NCBI GenBank assembly: GCA_037974665.1
Contig: CM075780.1
Coordinates: 54,663,594-54,727,593 of the forward strand
Direction of reading: 5' to 3'
Length of the DNA: 64,000 nt
Source of the DNA: Ehretia macrophylla
Lineage: Eukaryota; Streptophyta; Magnoliopsida; Boraginales; Ehretiaceae
Shown here: piece by piece, positions 23,321 to 34,363 of the stretch
Layout: every line of letters starts with the position of its first letter
Numbering within the stretch: the stretch's first letter is position 1
Made by a program: the position numbers and the translations under genes
Notes under the pieces: generated by a model
The model's input: the letters and a program-made list of their open reading frames with translations, nothing else
The model's database searches: none
What the model was told of the DNA's origin: nothing

Positions 23321-25346
23321 GGCATGTCTTACAAACAACTTTTTGACTTTTCAGGTAAAACAAAATTGCAAACGTTTTGCTGAGAATGCTTCTGAGAGGC
23401 TAAAGCTGTTTTTGAAGGCATTTTCTGCCCAGGACAACACATCTGCACAGGCACATATCTCTCAAGCCAAGTTATTGGCTGGCACTGGAGCCAAATTTCT
23501 CCAAACTATTAAATCCAAGCAAGTAAGCCACTAGAAACTTCTAATCTGATGATATATATTTTCTACCTCACTATCAATTGACATTGTCTAACTAAATATG
23601 TATTTAATTGTTATCTTGTTTTAACAGGAAAGCATGCAATGGGAGAAAATTCCATTCAAATTCTTGAAACCCTATTGCAACAATCCAGGAGAGAGATTTC
23701 AAGAACTTGAAACACCATTGAAAGGGATGGAAATTGCTGTATCGAGCTCTTCATTTCCAGTTGACCTGTTGAATCCTGAGCTCAAAGATGACTTAACTGG
23801 GATAGAGGAGCACATTTCACATCAATTCAAGAGCATTTCCCTGAATTCAGCTACTGCCCCGGAGCCAAACGCAGACAATGTTGGGTCCCTCCAAACACTT
23901 CAAACAATTCCAAAAGCCCAGAAAGATTTGCCCTCAATATTCTTCTTATTTTGCTTGAAACTTCTTCAAAACAAATCAATGCTCGTCTCATCAACTGGCC
24001 CTTCTAAGGAAGGTTCACATGACCCCAATAAGAAACATGAATCGTTCTTCAAAAGAATGTCCAACAATCTGAGCGTAGGCATAAATAACAAAAGATTTAT
24101 GCCAGCTTTCAAAAGCTCACTCTCTTTAGGCCTTGCAGTGTTCTTTGGTTTAATTTATAGCAAGGAAAATGGATTCTGGTCAGGACTGCCTGTCGCCATT
24201 AGCCTTGCAGCAGCAAGAGAAGCAACATTTAAGGTTGCAAATGTTAAAGCTCAGGGGACAGTATTGGGAACCGTCTATGGAGTAATAGGCGGTTTTGTTT
24301 TCGAAAGATATGTGCAAATAAGGTTCATATCTCTTCTCCCTTGGTTCATATTCAGCAGCTTTTTACGACAAAGGCGGATGTATGGCCAGGCTGGTGGAAT
24401 TTCAGCAGTTATTGGTGCAGTGTTAATCTTAGGCAGGAAAGGCTTTGGCCCTCCTAGTGAATTTGCCATCGCTAGGATTACAGAAACCTTCATTGGATTA
24501 TCATGTTCAATTATGGTGGACCTGCTCTTGCAACCCACAAGGGCTTCAACTCTGGCCAAAATCCAGCTCTCTAAGAGCCTCCAGATGTTGCATGATTGCG
24601 TCTGTTCGATAAGTTTTCGTGCCGGAAAATCCAACGTAGGTGAATGCCAGAAGAAGCTTAAGCTCCACTTGAATAATCTGGGAAAATTCATAGCGGAAGC
24701 TGAGGTGGAGCCCAACTTCTGGTTTGTGCCATTTCATAGTGCTTGCTACAATAAGCTCATGGGGTCATTGTCAAAGATGATGCAATTCTTGCTTTTTGGA
24801 GCTCAAGCAATTAGATTCCTCGAACAAGAATCAGCAAAACTTGACAGTGATGCTTGGAAAGAGAGTGTAAATGACCTTGATGATGACCTCAAACAGTTCA
24901 AGGATATGATTTGCTCCTCAATCAAATGCCTTGAGGAGGTTAGCTTGATCAAATCCATTGCAATGCTTGACAAGGAGCTTGAAAAGAAGAAAGTTACTTT
25001 TGACATTGAGATGGGAAAATCACCTATTCCATACATGATGAGGGTTTCAGGTAATTCAGATCATGAAGATGAGATAGAAAAAAATCTAAGTGTTTATCTT
25101 CAACATTCTAAAGAGGTTCTTGATAACACCAGTACTGTTGATAAAGGTGAGAAGGAACTGAAGAGCCAAGTGATTTTGAGTTTGAGTAGTCTAGCATTTT
25201 GCATGAGTAATCTAGCAAGAGAAACAAGAGAGATTGAGAAAGCAATCAAAGAACTTGTACAGTGGGAGAACCCTTCCCACCAAGTGAATTTGCATGAAAT
25301 CTCATGTAAGATACGTGCTTTAGCAAATATAACTGTAACACAATGA
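22395..25346 (+). CDS. FUSC-family membrane protein (p-hydroxybenzoate efflux subunit-like)
   Basis: Three exons: 22395-22940, 23355-23522 and 23628-25346 (introns GT-AG, both phase 0), giving 810 residues and stop TGA. Residues about 18-180 form a first hydrophobic block of 5-6 membrane segments (TALACTIVGCITLF, LILVTDATLGDTI-like, IVITYVIAFING). After a soluble linker, residues about 395-540 form a second block (SLGLAVFFGLIYSKENGFWS, LPVAISLAAAREATFKVANV, GTVLGTVYGVIGGFVFE, AVIGAVLILGRKGFG). The 270-residue C-terminus is soluble and helical. This two-block layout and length match plant fusaric-acid-resistance-like proteins annotated as p-hydroxybenzoic acid efflux pump subunits. Substrate is unknown; plasma-membrane location is inferred. 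The start is the first ATG in good context (AACAATGGCG) shared by all three copies. It is the only intact copy in the window. Confidence 0.9.
23283..23320. repeat. (TA)n microsatellite in FUSC intron 1
   Basis: About 18 TA repeats just before the exon 2 splice site. The equivalent intron of copy 3 (around 57978) has only a short ATATATAG, so the repeat expanded in copy 1 or contracted in copy 3. Confidence 0.92.
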
Positions 25347-25589
25347 AGTGAAAGAATATTGGTAAATTTTCGATTCAAAGAAGTGAGTACTTCTGAATAC
25401 TCCTAATAATTAATTTTTATAATGGTTAATACTTTGTAATTGTTCATTTGTAAGAAAGATCATCAAAACAAGAACGTTTTGAGAAGTTACAACAATCTTG
25501 TCAGGGATTATTCAATTTTCACATGGATAAATATTGTGAAAAATCAAATATTCCAAAGCATGTTAACAAATTAAATGGTTGCAATTACT

Positions 25590-25650
25590 GGGCATTTGCT
25601 CTAGTGGTATGATTCTAACTTTGTGTGTGAGAGGTGATCGATACTCTATA
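25590..25650 (+). pseudogene. tRNA-Pro relic (unit 1)
   Basis: GGGCATTTGCTCTAGTGGTA followed by TGATTCTAACTTTG and GAGAGGT resembles the first two-thirds of a plant tRNA-Pro (acceptor, D arm with box A, anticodon arm). The anticodon stem is mismatched, the loop reads TTTGTGT instead of TTTGGGT, and the T arm and 3' acceptor are lost. It cannot be a working tRNA. Copies at 38968 and 60264 show it predates the duplications. Confidence 0.62.
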
Positions 25651-26269
25651 GGTATAATATATATAATATATTTTGTTTGTGATGTGATATTAGTTTAAAC
25701 TTCCCTTTAAATAAAGAAATTAAATGGGTGCACAAATTTTAATAATCCCCCCATCCCTTCTCTCTCTTCCCAAAGCATAAAACAAAAGGGTAGTCCGTGC
25801 ATGAAATTCTCACTATACACGAAACTTACTATATGCAGTCTCACCTTATATTTTGCAAAGCACACAGTAATAAAAGACAATCTAATCAGCAAATTCATTT
25901 TCAGTTGTATGATATTGTATAAAAGTTCATTGATAACAATCTTTTCATGAATTATTCAATTTTGCGATGGATAAAATCTGGGAACAAATCATATATTCCA
26001 AAGCACATAACAAAATTAATTTTTTGCAGAAAATCGTAATTATCCCCACCCCCTCCCCAATCTTTAAAGCACACAATAATTAGAAGAAAATCTAATCAGC
26101 ATGAACCATTTTCATTTCTAGTTGGGACATGATGTCAAACAATTCTATCCATTCCATTTCCCACAATACATGGTGAGGTAACACGTACGTCATCTAAATG
26201 TGTTAAATTCCAATCGAATAAGGACATGTGTGATTACCAAATAATTAGGATTCATATGGTTCAACCTTT

Positions 26270-26876
26270 GGGAAAATTTTACATTTAGTCCCTATTATCT
26301 TCTTTTAATTTTAATTTGCTCTATATTGTTTAAAATATCTCAATTTCGTCTTTATTTTTTTAAAAAGTTTTAAATTCGTCCTTATTATTTTTTAAAAATC
26401 TCAATTTCGTTTTTATTATTTTCTTCAAGTTTCAAATACAACCCTATTTTTTAAAATTAGTCAATTTAGTCCCTTTTAGTTTCTAAAAAAATTCAAATTC
26501 ATCGCTATTGTTTTAAATTAATTAATTTTGTTTCTTTTATTTTTCTAAAAAATTCAAATTCATCCCTATTGTTTCTCAAAAAAATTCAATTTATTCATTG
26601 AATAATATGGACGAATTTAAAACTTTAAGAAAATCATAGGAATGAAAGTAAAACTTTTAAAAAAATAATAGGGGAGAAATTAAAACTTTTTTAAAACAAC
26701 AAGGACAAAATAGAAACTTTTGGAAAATAATAAGGATGAAATTGAGAAATTTTAAATGATAGATATGAAATTGAAACTTTTGAAAAAATAATATAGATAA
26801 AATTGAGATATTTTAAATAATAAAGACTAAATTAAAATTAAAAGAAAATAATAGGGATTAAATGTAAAATTTTCCC
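26270..26876. mobile_element. Foldback (Mutator-like) MITE
   Basis: The 607-bp element is almost entirely one inverted repeat. The ends GGGAAAATTTTACATTTAGT and ..AAATGTAAAATTTTCCC are perfect complements, and the arms stay complementary for about 300 bp each. The matching place in unit 2 (39628) reads GGTTGAAGCTTTAATC without the element. The flanks TTCAACCTT and TTGAAGCGT fit a diverged 9-bp target duplication, which would suit the Mutator superfamily. No coding capacity. Confidence 0.8.
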
Positions 26877-27128
26877 TTGAAGCGTTAATCATTCGTGTTC
26901 TCACTTTGTTAAGATGTTGTCACTTCGTCAATAATATGACCCATTGGTGATGCTTTCTCTCCCTTCGCGGAAATTATTCACTAGTTACTATAGTTTTTAC
27001 TATAAATTTAATTAACTATATAGTGGAGTATCATAAAGAAAAGTCAAAACAAATAGGAAGATCCATCAAAGTGGTTCACTCAATGACGTCAACTTTTCAG
27101 TCCCATTTCGTTTGATGTTAAACACAAG

Positions 27129-27870
27129 CAGGGGCGGAGCTACGTTGGTGAGTATGTATATACAAACGTACACTGAAGCACTTGTAATCTAGTATAATTG
27201 GTTAAATATTAGTGCAGATTTGGAAGGTCGTGAGTTTAACTCCTGGCAGTAGCAATCATTATATTTTTTTCTTTTATTCTCTTCTTTTCTCCTACAGGCA
27301 TCACAAGTTCAGTTCTTGGAACACCAACATTTATTGAGTTTAACTCCTGACAGTAGCAATCATTATATTTTTTTCTTTTATTCTCTTCTTTTCTCCTACA
27401 GGCGTCACAAGTTTAGTTCTTGGCACACCAACATTCATTGTATTTATTTCCCTTCTTCTTTTCTTTCTTTTTTCCTTTTTAGCAACTGGATTATATTTTT
27501 TTCTTTCATTCTCTTCTTTTTTCCTACAGGCGTCACAAGTTCAGTTCTTGGCACACCAACATTTATTGTATTTATTTCCCTTCTTCTTTTCTTTCTTTTT
27601 CCTTTTTAGCAACTGCAGTTTTTAAACAGTGAACAAATGCAATTTTTTTCCTTCTTCTTTTCTTTTTTTTCTTTTTCAGCAGTTGCATTTTTTTTTTCCT
27701 TTTTCAAAAATTTATGTTTTTGAGTTTTTTCGTTCATGATTGTATTTTTTCTTTTTAATTAGAAAAAAGAAACAAACAAACAAAAGTGAAAGGACACATA
27801 ATGCAAGCACCGTGTTATTGATCAGACATCAGGTGTCTACACTGACACCCAGTACCTAACTCCGCCATTG
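27129..27870. mobile_element. Non-autonomous hAT-like element
   Basis: Ends CAGGGGCGGAGCTACG and (complement of right end) CAATGGCGGAGTTAGG form imperfect terminal repeats. They are flanked by a perfect 8-bp target duplication AACACAAG (27121-27128 and 27871-27878). Unit 2 has the unoccupied site with a single AACACAAG (around 55310). The interior holds a repeated segment of about 100-180 bp (TCTCCTACAGGC(A/G)TCACAAG, three copies at 27290-27560) and no transposase. The ends resemble those at 13067-14062, so the two are probably one family. Confidence 0.87.
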
Positions 27871-28873
27871 AACACAAGTTATATAGAATGAAACGTTATA
27901 GGGATAGCAGTATCAAGAGAGCCATTTGCGGTCCATGAGGCATTCAGGTAAATATCCTTTAATTTGTAAATGGTTATTGCATTTGGATGGGTGCATTTTT
28001 GGAATCAATAGTACAAGTTCTTACTTATCAAGTCCAAAAAAAAGAATGTAGACGTAGCAAGATATTTAGGAGCGAATCAATAGAATGAGTTGTAAAAATT
28101 ACAACTTTTACTAACTTCACAAAATCTTTTAGAAACTCTTGTTACTTTTTAGATTTTTAGCCTGTAAAATCTACTTAGCTACAACTATTTTTGTTACTAA
28201 ACCCACTTAGATTTACTTAGCCTCATTGATTAAATATTCTACATCTGTCCTAATGATGATGTGTTAAAACTTGTCATACTCGATTTGGTTGGTCTTGAGT
28301 TCTGTATCATGCTCTTATATATTCCTAAATTTAACAGGACTCGGCTAGTTGATCTTTTTTTTGGATAAATAATCGATCGTCTTTCATTTGAATAGTGTGT
28401 AGTTTTTAAAATAATAAATCAAGTTAAAAATAATAATCGAAGTTGTGGTTTTGTTTTTCTAGCTGAATTTCAAACTAGTGTTACCTAATGAGCATAGGCT
28501 TTTTTTTTTTTTGCTAAATGAGCATAGTTGTGTGCATATAAAGGAAATTTCGAAAAACAAGAATTGCTCTTTGAGCATTAACAAGACATTGGAAGAAGAT
28601 TAATGCGTCTTTTTTGTCTTTTCTCTTTTTTGGCACATTCTATCTCATAAGGCCATCCTTAGCAGAGGCTGTAAATTGCAATTATAACACTTTATAGAGA
28701 CTCTAATGTGTAAACATCCAACCACAGCAGCAAATTTAAAGACCCAAAAAGATTTTTTTTTTTTTTTTAGAGACCCAAAAAATAAAAGTTGATAAGTCTG
28801 TAAAAAAAGTAACAAATTTGGAGACTCACTGTAGCGAGTCTCCAAATGTCTGTCAAATGACAGACATTTTCAG

Positions 28874-28904
<31 letters not shown>

Positions 28905-28934
28905 AGAAAGTTGTCTGCCACAAATTTTTTAGCC

Positions 28935-28969
28935 GTTGAAGGTGAACGTTGGCAACGTTCACCTTCAAC
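28935..28969. repeat. Perfect 35-nt hairpin in the Harbinger left end
   Basis: Two perfect 17-nt arms (GTTGAAGGTGAACGTTG and its complement) surround a single G. Two shorter hairpins lie just upstream: GGAGACTCACTGTAGCGAGTCTCC (28820) and TGTCTGTC..GACAGACA (28847). Confidence 0.9.
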
Positions 28970-29114
28970 ATATGTATATATACATATACATTGTCTGATT
29001 TTGTTTCAAGTTGAAAGCAAAAAAAAAAAAAAAAACACAGAAGATCACAACATCAATCGAAAGAGAAAAGGTAATTTTTTGTTTTCTGTCATGGTTGCGA
29101 AGAGAGTGGGGGGC

Positions 29115-29500
29115 GGCGATGGTGGCGAAGGGAGTAGGGGGTGGTGATAGTGGCGATAGTGTGAAGGTGGCGGTGGTTGTGATGGTGTGACAGTGGCGAT
29201 GATGGCGTGGTGGCGATGGTGACGGTGATGATGGCGATGGTGAGGGTGGCGATGATGGTGATGATGGCGATGGTGACGGTGATGGTGGCGATGATGGCGA
29301 GGTGGCGATGGTGACGGTGATGATGGCGATGGTGAGGGTGGTAATGATGGCGAGGTGGGGATGGTCACGGTGATGATGGCAGTGGTGAGGGTGGCGATGA
29401 TGGCAAGTTGGCGATGGTGATGGTGGTGATGATGGCTAGGTGGCGATGGTCATGGTGATGATGGCGGTGGTGAGGGTGGCAGTGATGGCGAGAGGAAAAA
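29115..29500. repeat. GGTGATGGCGATGG minisatellite in the Harbinger element
   Basis: Degenerate units such as GATGGCGATGGTGACGGTGA and GATGGTGAGGGTGGCGATGA repeat for about 390 bp. On the minus strand this translates into a His/Pro-rich open frame, which is a by-product of the repeat and not a gene. Confidence 0.9.
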
Positions 29501-29639
29501 ATGAGGGGAGGGAGGCGGGGCAGTGATGAGGGAAAAGGGGAAATGAAATGGGGGAGGGGGGTAGGGTTTGATTTACATATTTGTTTTTTTTTTTTAAACT
29601 GATTTTTTGTTGTTTTTTTTTATTTAAAAAATTATGTGA

Positions 29640-30850
29640 TTTGTTATATTATTTTTATTTGTTAAAGTAAGTTTTAATTTTTATAATTTTGTGGAATTTT
29701 TTTTTAAATATTATTTAAATTTATATTTTTGATATTTTTATTAAATTTGTTATTTGTTAATTTTTTTTCCTTTATATTATTTAAATTTTAATTAATTGTC
29801 TAATTTGTATTCAATTAATTTTTATAATTTTGTGGAATTTTTTTTAAAATATTATTTAATTTTTTATTTTTGATATTTTTATTAAATTTGTTATTTGTTA
29901 AAGTTTTTTTCTTCATATTATTTAAATTTTAATTAATTGTCTAATTTGTATTCAATTAATTTTTATAATTTTGTGGAATTTTTTTCTAAATATTATTTAA
30001 ATTTATATTTTTTATATTTTTATTAAATTTGTTATTTGTTAAATTTTTTTTCTTCATATGATTTAAATTTTAATTAATTGTCTAATTTGTATTAAATTAA
30101 TTTTTATAATTTTTTTGAATTTTTTTTAAAATATTATTTAAATTTATTTTTTTGATATTTTTTTTTAATTTGTTATTTGTTAAATTTTTTTTTTTCTTAT
30201 TTTTTTAATTTTAATTAATTGTCTAATTTGTATTCAATTAATTTTTATAATTTTGTGGAATTTTTTTTAAAATATTATTTAAATTTTTATTTTTGATATT
30301 TTTATTAAATTTGTTATTTGTTAAATTTTTTTTCTTCATATTATTTAAATTTTAATTAATTGTCTAATTTGTATTCAATTAATTTTTATAATTTTGTATA
30401 ATTTTTTTCTAAATATTATTTAAATTTATATTTTTTATATTTTTATTAAATTTTTTATTTGTTAAATTTTTTTCCTTCATATGATTTAAATTTTAATTAA
30501 TTGTCTAATTTGTATTCAATTAATTTTTATAATTTTGTGGAATTTTTTTCTAAATATTATTTAATTTTATATTTTTGATATTTTTATTAAATTTGTTATT
30601 TGTTAAATTTTTTTCCTTTATATTATTTAAATTTTAATTAATTGTCTAATTTGTATTCAATTAATTTTTATAATTTTGTGGAATTTTTTTCTAAATATTA
30701 TTTAAATTTATATTTTTGATATTTTTATTAAATTTGTTATTTGTTAAATTTTTTTTCTTCATATTATTTAAATTTTAATTAATTGTCTAATTTGTATTCA
30801 ATTAATTTTTATAATTTTGTATAATTTTTTTCTAAATATTATATAAATCT
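29640..30850. repeat. About 140-bp AT-rich tandem repeat, 8-9 copies
   Basis: The core AATTAATTGTCTAATTTGTA recurs at about 29790, 29931, 30072, 30213, 30353, 30494, 30634 and 30777, a period of 140-142 bp. Each is followed by TTCAATTAATTTTTATAATT and a T-rich stretch. The array ends immediately upstream of the Myb-like gene, so it lies where that gene's promoter should be. Confidence 0.93.
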
Positions 30851-30874
30851 CATTAATTTTTTTTTTCTTCAGCT

Positions 30875-31756
30875 ATGGATTCCGGCGAAGGAGTTAGGGG
30901 CCGCAACTTCACTATTGAAGAAGATATCGCGTTATGTCGAGCATACCTTGCAATTAGTGAAGACCCAATTACAGGCCGAAACCAAACATCGGCAACAATG
31001 TGGACGCGAATCTTTATGAAATTCGAAGAATTTCACCCTCCAACGACTCTGTTGCAAAAGAGAACTGCAAAATCTCTAAAATCACGATGGACCCCGATAA
31101 ACAAAAAAAGCACGAAATTTGCAGAGTATCTTGCTCAATCTCAAATTAGACCACGGAGTGGAGCAAATGCAACAGATATTGTGTGTTTTATGCAGCAAAA
31201 TATGTTGATTTAGTTTTGTTTTTAAAAAAAATACTAATGGTGATGGAATTTTTTGTTTTTTCAGCTTGATGATGCCAAACGACTTTACGCTAATGTTACA
31301 GGAGAGAATTTCAACCTTGATCATTGTTGGTCGATATTACAACATGGTCAAAAGTGGAGAAAGATTACCGAGTTCCACCAAGGTCAAAATGCATCTCAAG
31401 AGGGTACACCGCTTCTTTTTGAAGATGACTCTCCGTATGAGTCGGTGCCCGAAACCCAATCTGAACCGTCATCCTCGAGGCCAATTGGAAGAGAAAAGGC
31501 AAAAAAATTAAAAAAGGGCAAGGATGTTGCGACAGAGATCGTTCAGCAAGGCAGAGCAATGCAAAAACTTATGAAAGAGTACAAAGAGAGTTCTGACTGG
31601 GCAACAGAGTATAGTATAATGTCCACGAAGACTTCGACCATTGAGACTCCGGCCAGAAGAGCGTGGATGATTGACCAACAAAACAAAATCATCGCCAAGA
31701 GGTCATCTCGTTCTATCAACTTTGACGATGATGGTTATCGTCCTGAAATGCCTTGA
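30875..31756 (+). CDS. Harbinger Myb/SANT-like accessory protein
   Basis: Two exons, 30875-31180 and 31265-31756, with an 84-bp GT-AG intron (phase 0), give 265 residues. Splicing joins ..SGANATDI to LDDAKRLYANVTGENF, restoring the usual motif of plant Harbinger ORF1 and related trihelix/Myb-like proteins. Residues about 10-85 form the SANT-like region (NFTIEEDIALCRAYLAISED, then TAKSLKSRWTPINKKSTKF). The C-terminus is lysine-rich (REKAKKLKKGKDVATE), consistent with a nuclear signal. In studied PIF/Harbinger systems this protein binds the transposon ends and assists the transposase. It faces the transposase gene, 3' ends converging. No disabling changes seen. Confidence 0.9.
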
Positions 31757-31975
31757 ATTGTTGTACTGTTATATTGTTGTTGTTTCTACGTGTGTTGTAC
31801 TGTTGGTTTGTTTACATATATTGTATTTTTGTAACCTAATTGAAGCTATATTTGGTTTGAGAAATTTGTGCACAATTAATTTTTACACCGTTATTAATTT
31901 TTTTTTTAAAAGGAACACACACAGTTAATTTATTAAACCAGGACTTAAAAGACGAGAACAATACAACTATTGATG

Positions 31976-33322
31976 TCACACATTGAGATCTCGTGTACGA
32001 AACTCGTTCCAAACATGCTCAACTAGATCACTTCGGAGTATATAGTAAGCCGCTTCGTTCGTCACCTGACGGCGATTGTTCAAATACTCAGTAATTGTTA
32101 TGGGATTTCGTGCATGTTCCACAAGGGCCTCTTCTACATGGTAAAGTGATGGATCATCGTTGAAATCATCTCCTTCTTCCTCGCGATTATCTTCTACAAT
32201 CATATTATGCAAAATGATACAAGTCTTCATAATTTCTCCAATATCACGTTCGTGCCAGAAACGACATGGACCTTTTATTATCTCGAATCTACTCTGAAGG
32301 ATACCAAATGCCCGCTCCACATCCTTACGATAGGCTTGTTGCAACCTATTGAAAAGCATCTTATCACGCTCACGTGCATCTGGAAATGCTTGGACGATTG
32401 TGGACCAGCGAGGATATATACCGTCAGCCAAATAATATCCTTGACTATAATTTCTGCCGTTAATGGTATATCTTATCTGCGGTGCTCGACCTTCAAGGAT
32501 ATCGGAAAAAATCGGTGAACTATATAACACATTCAGGTCATTTCTTCCACCAGGTGTTCCAAAAAATGAATGCCATATCCATGTGTCATAAGATGCAACG
32601 GCTTCTAGTATTATAGTAGGACGACCATGGTGTCCAGCATATGTTCCGGCCCACGCAGTAGGACAATTTTTCCATTCCCAGTGCATACAGTCCAAGCTAC
32701 CCAGCATTCCCGGGAACCCACGTTGTTGTGCCTTTTGAAGAAGCCTATACAAGTCCGCATTATTCGGAGGACGTAAATATTCATTGTCGTATAATGCATT
32801 GACAGCCCGACAAAATCGCTTCATGGACTCCAAACATGTAGTCTCTGCAATCTTCAAATAGTCATCATTTGCATCTGCAGGGTTTCGGTATGCAAGCATA
32901 CGAAGCGCCGCCGTCATCTTCACATAGGGAGATAAGCCTTGCTTTCCTGCAGCATTTGGTTTTTGCTTGAAATAATCGTCATAGTTGATGATATCGCCCA
33001 TTATTTTCAGAAACAGTTCGCGACGCATGCGAAAACGTAACGTGAACTCAGCAGGAGGATACAAAGGTTGATCAACAAAATAATCCGCCATGAGTCTTTC
33101 ATGGGCACCAAAGTGGTCTCTGTTTTTGGATCGTCGGCGTAATTGACGTGCAGAGCTACTACTCTCTTCCTCCGTAGCAAGTTGATATGCAATTTGCATC
33201 ATCGATTGGTGTTGATTGAACATGGTCATCATCATTGCATGACCACGACGACGGTTATTTTGATGCATCCGGACATTTTCATCAAGTGGAAAGGAATCGG
33301 GCTCGCCTCCTTGGTTGGACAT
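31976..33322 (-). CDS. PIF/Harbinger transposase (HARBI1-like, DDE)
   Basis: A single 448-codon open frame, full length for plant PIF-type transposases. The N-terminus is basic (ARQLRRRSKNRDHFG). A helical region at about 135-175 (MTAALRMLAYRNPAD.. IAETTCLESMKRF) fits the helix-turn-helix. The DDE nuclease is complete: D211 in GSLDCMHWEWKNCP, the GGRNDLNV motif at 258-265, D300 in GYYLADGIYP, and E336 in RKDVERAFGILQSRF. ILHNMIVED at 370-378 is also typical. The product cuts and joins element ends together with the Myb-like partner. The start is the first ATG of the frame, followed by SNQGGEPDSF. The frame is intact, which suggests recent activity. Confidence 0.95.
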   Translation of the reverse strand: MSNQGGEPDSFPLDENVRMHQNNRRRGHAMMMTMFNQHQSMMQIAYQLATEEESSSSARQLRRRSKNRDHFGAHERLMADYFVDQPLYPPAEFTLRFRMRRELFLKIMGDIINYDDYFKQKPNAAGKQGLSPYVKMTAALRMLAYRNPADANDDYLKIAETTCLESMKRFCRAVNALYDNEYLRPPNNADLYRLLQKAQQRGFPGMLGSLDCMHWEWKNCPTAWAGTYAGHHGRPTIILEAVASYDTWIWHSFFGTPGGRNDLNVLYSSPIFSDILEGRAPQIRYTINGRNYSQGYYLADGIYPRWSTIVQAFPDARERDKMLFNRLQQAYRKDVERAFGILQSRFEIIKGPCRFWHERDIGEIMKTCIILHNMIVEDNREEEGDDFNDDPSLYHVEEALVEHARNPITITEYLNNRRQVTNEAAYYILRSDLVEHVWNEFRTRDLNV

Positions 33323-34327
33323 TTTAGAATGTGGGATGTAGAGTTTAGAGTGAGTGGTGAGAGTTGTGGTGTTTGATTATGGTGATTGTGAAAGTGTTGG
33401 ATATGTATTATATATAATTATATGAGTGGCTAAAGGATAGAAAATGGACGTACGAGATCCGCCATGGAGAATCCAATCCAATGGTCTTTGTGGTGATGAG
33501 AGATTTCTTTAGATAAGATTAAAATGGACGGACAAGATTTAAGTTGAAAATCCAATCGAAAGGACTTTATTTTGGATAAGAGATTTAATTGATGATAAAG
33601 AATGGACGGCCGAGATCGTTTAGTTGAAAATCCAATCCAAAGGTCTTTATTTTGGATGAGAGATTTCATTGATGATAATAAATGGATGATCCAGATCGTT
33701 TAAAGAAAACCCAATCCAAAGGCCTTCATTTGGATAAGATATTTTGTTTCATGATAACAAATTAATGGATGAGATCATCGAGAAAATATCATATCCAATG
33801 GCCGCTATTCTGCTTTCTTGAAAATTAATGTTGTTGTAATCGAGTATAGTTAACGATATAATATTTGGCAAAATTTAATCGTTGTCAGAATTAATTAATT
33901 TTTAGGTTGAAATGTTCGTAAAAAAAATTATGAATTTATAAGTATATAAAAAAAATAAAGTACTAAAATTCACGAAAAAGTAGCACAAAATTAGATTATG
34001 TTGAAAAATTAATAGAGTCTCTAAAATAGAGACCCAAACACTAATGTGGTTGGAAAAATTTTAAAGACCCAAAAAGTAACTAAACTTTTAGGTAGAGTCT
34101 CTATTTTGTTAACAGTCTGTAAAATAAATTTTAGAGACTCATGATTTAGAGACTCTGGTAAGGATAGCCTAAGTAGACTAAGTTCGCATAGTATAATAAT
34201 AAGTTTTCTAGTTCTGCGCATTATCGCATCAGGTTTGTATTTGCAACAGTACTTCGCAGTTCGCACTATTAATTCAACGGCTTGAGTGAGCATCCACCCA
34301 AGTTTGAATTTCGCTTAAGCAACTTGG

Positions 34328-34329
<2 letters not shown>

Positions 34330-34362
<33 letters not shown>
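34330..34362. repeat. (AT)n microsatellite
   Basis: About 16 AT repeats in unit 1 downstream of the Harbinger; the matching place in unit 2 (about 56210) has only a short ATATATATAC. Confidence 0.9.

Positions 34363-34363
<1 letters not shown>

Larger units (their letters stand above)
28651..34169. mobile_element. Complete PIF/Harbinger transposon
   Basis: 5,519 bp with terminal inverted repeats GGCCATCCTTAGCAGAGGCT (left) and, complemented from the right, GGCTATCCTTACCAGAGTCT. A 3-bp target duplication TAA lies at 28648-28650 and 34170-34172, as expected for this superfamily. Units 2 (56066) and 3 (61909) carry the unfilled site (CTATCTCGTAAGTAGACTAAG in unit 2). Two convergent genes are carried: a Myb/SANT-like protein on the plus strand and a transposase on the minus strand, both without disabling mutations. 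Subterminal GAGACTC and GACCCAAAAA motifs recur near both ends. It is a candidate autonomous element. Confidence 0.96.

Noticed and set aside
24275-24737. Minus-strand open frames inside FUSC exon 3 (also at 58919-59405 in copy 3)
   Set aside because: Mirror frames of a conserved coding exon, present in both copies only because the sense sequence is.
27185-27245. tRNA/SINE-like box B (GGTCGTGAGTTTAACTCC) in the hAT element
   Set aside because: Inside a DNA element with defined ends; no A box or acceptor pairing, so treated as coincidence.
29045-29368. His/Pro-rich minus-strand frame
   Set aside because: Translation of the GATGGCGATGG minisatellite; no start context or family.
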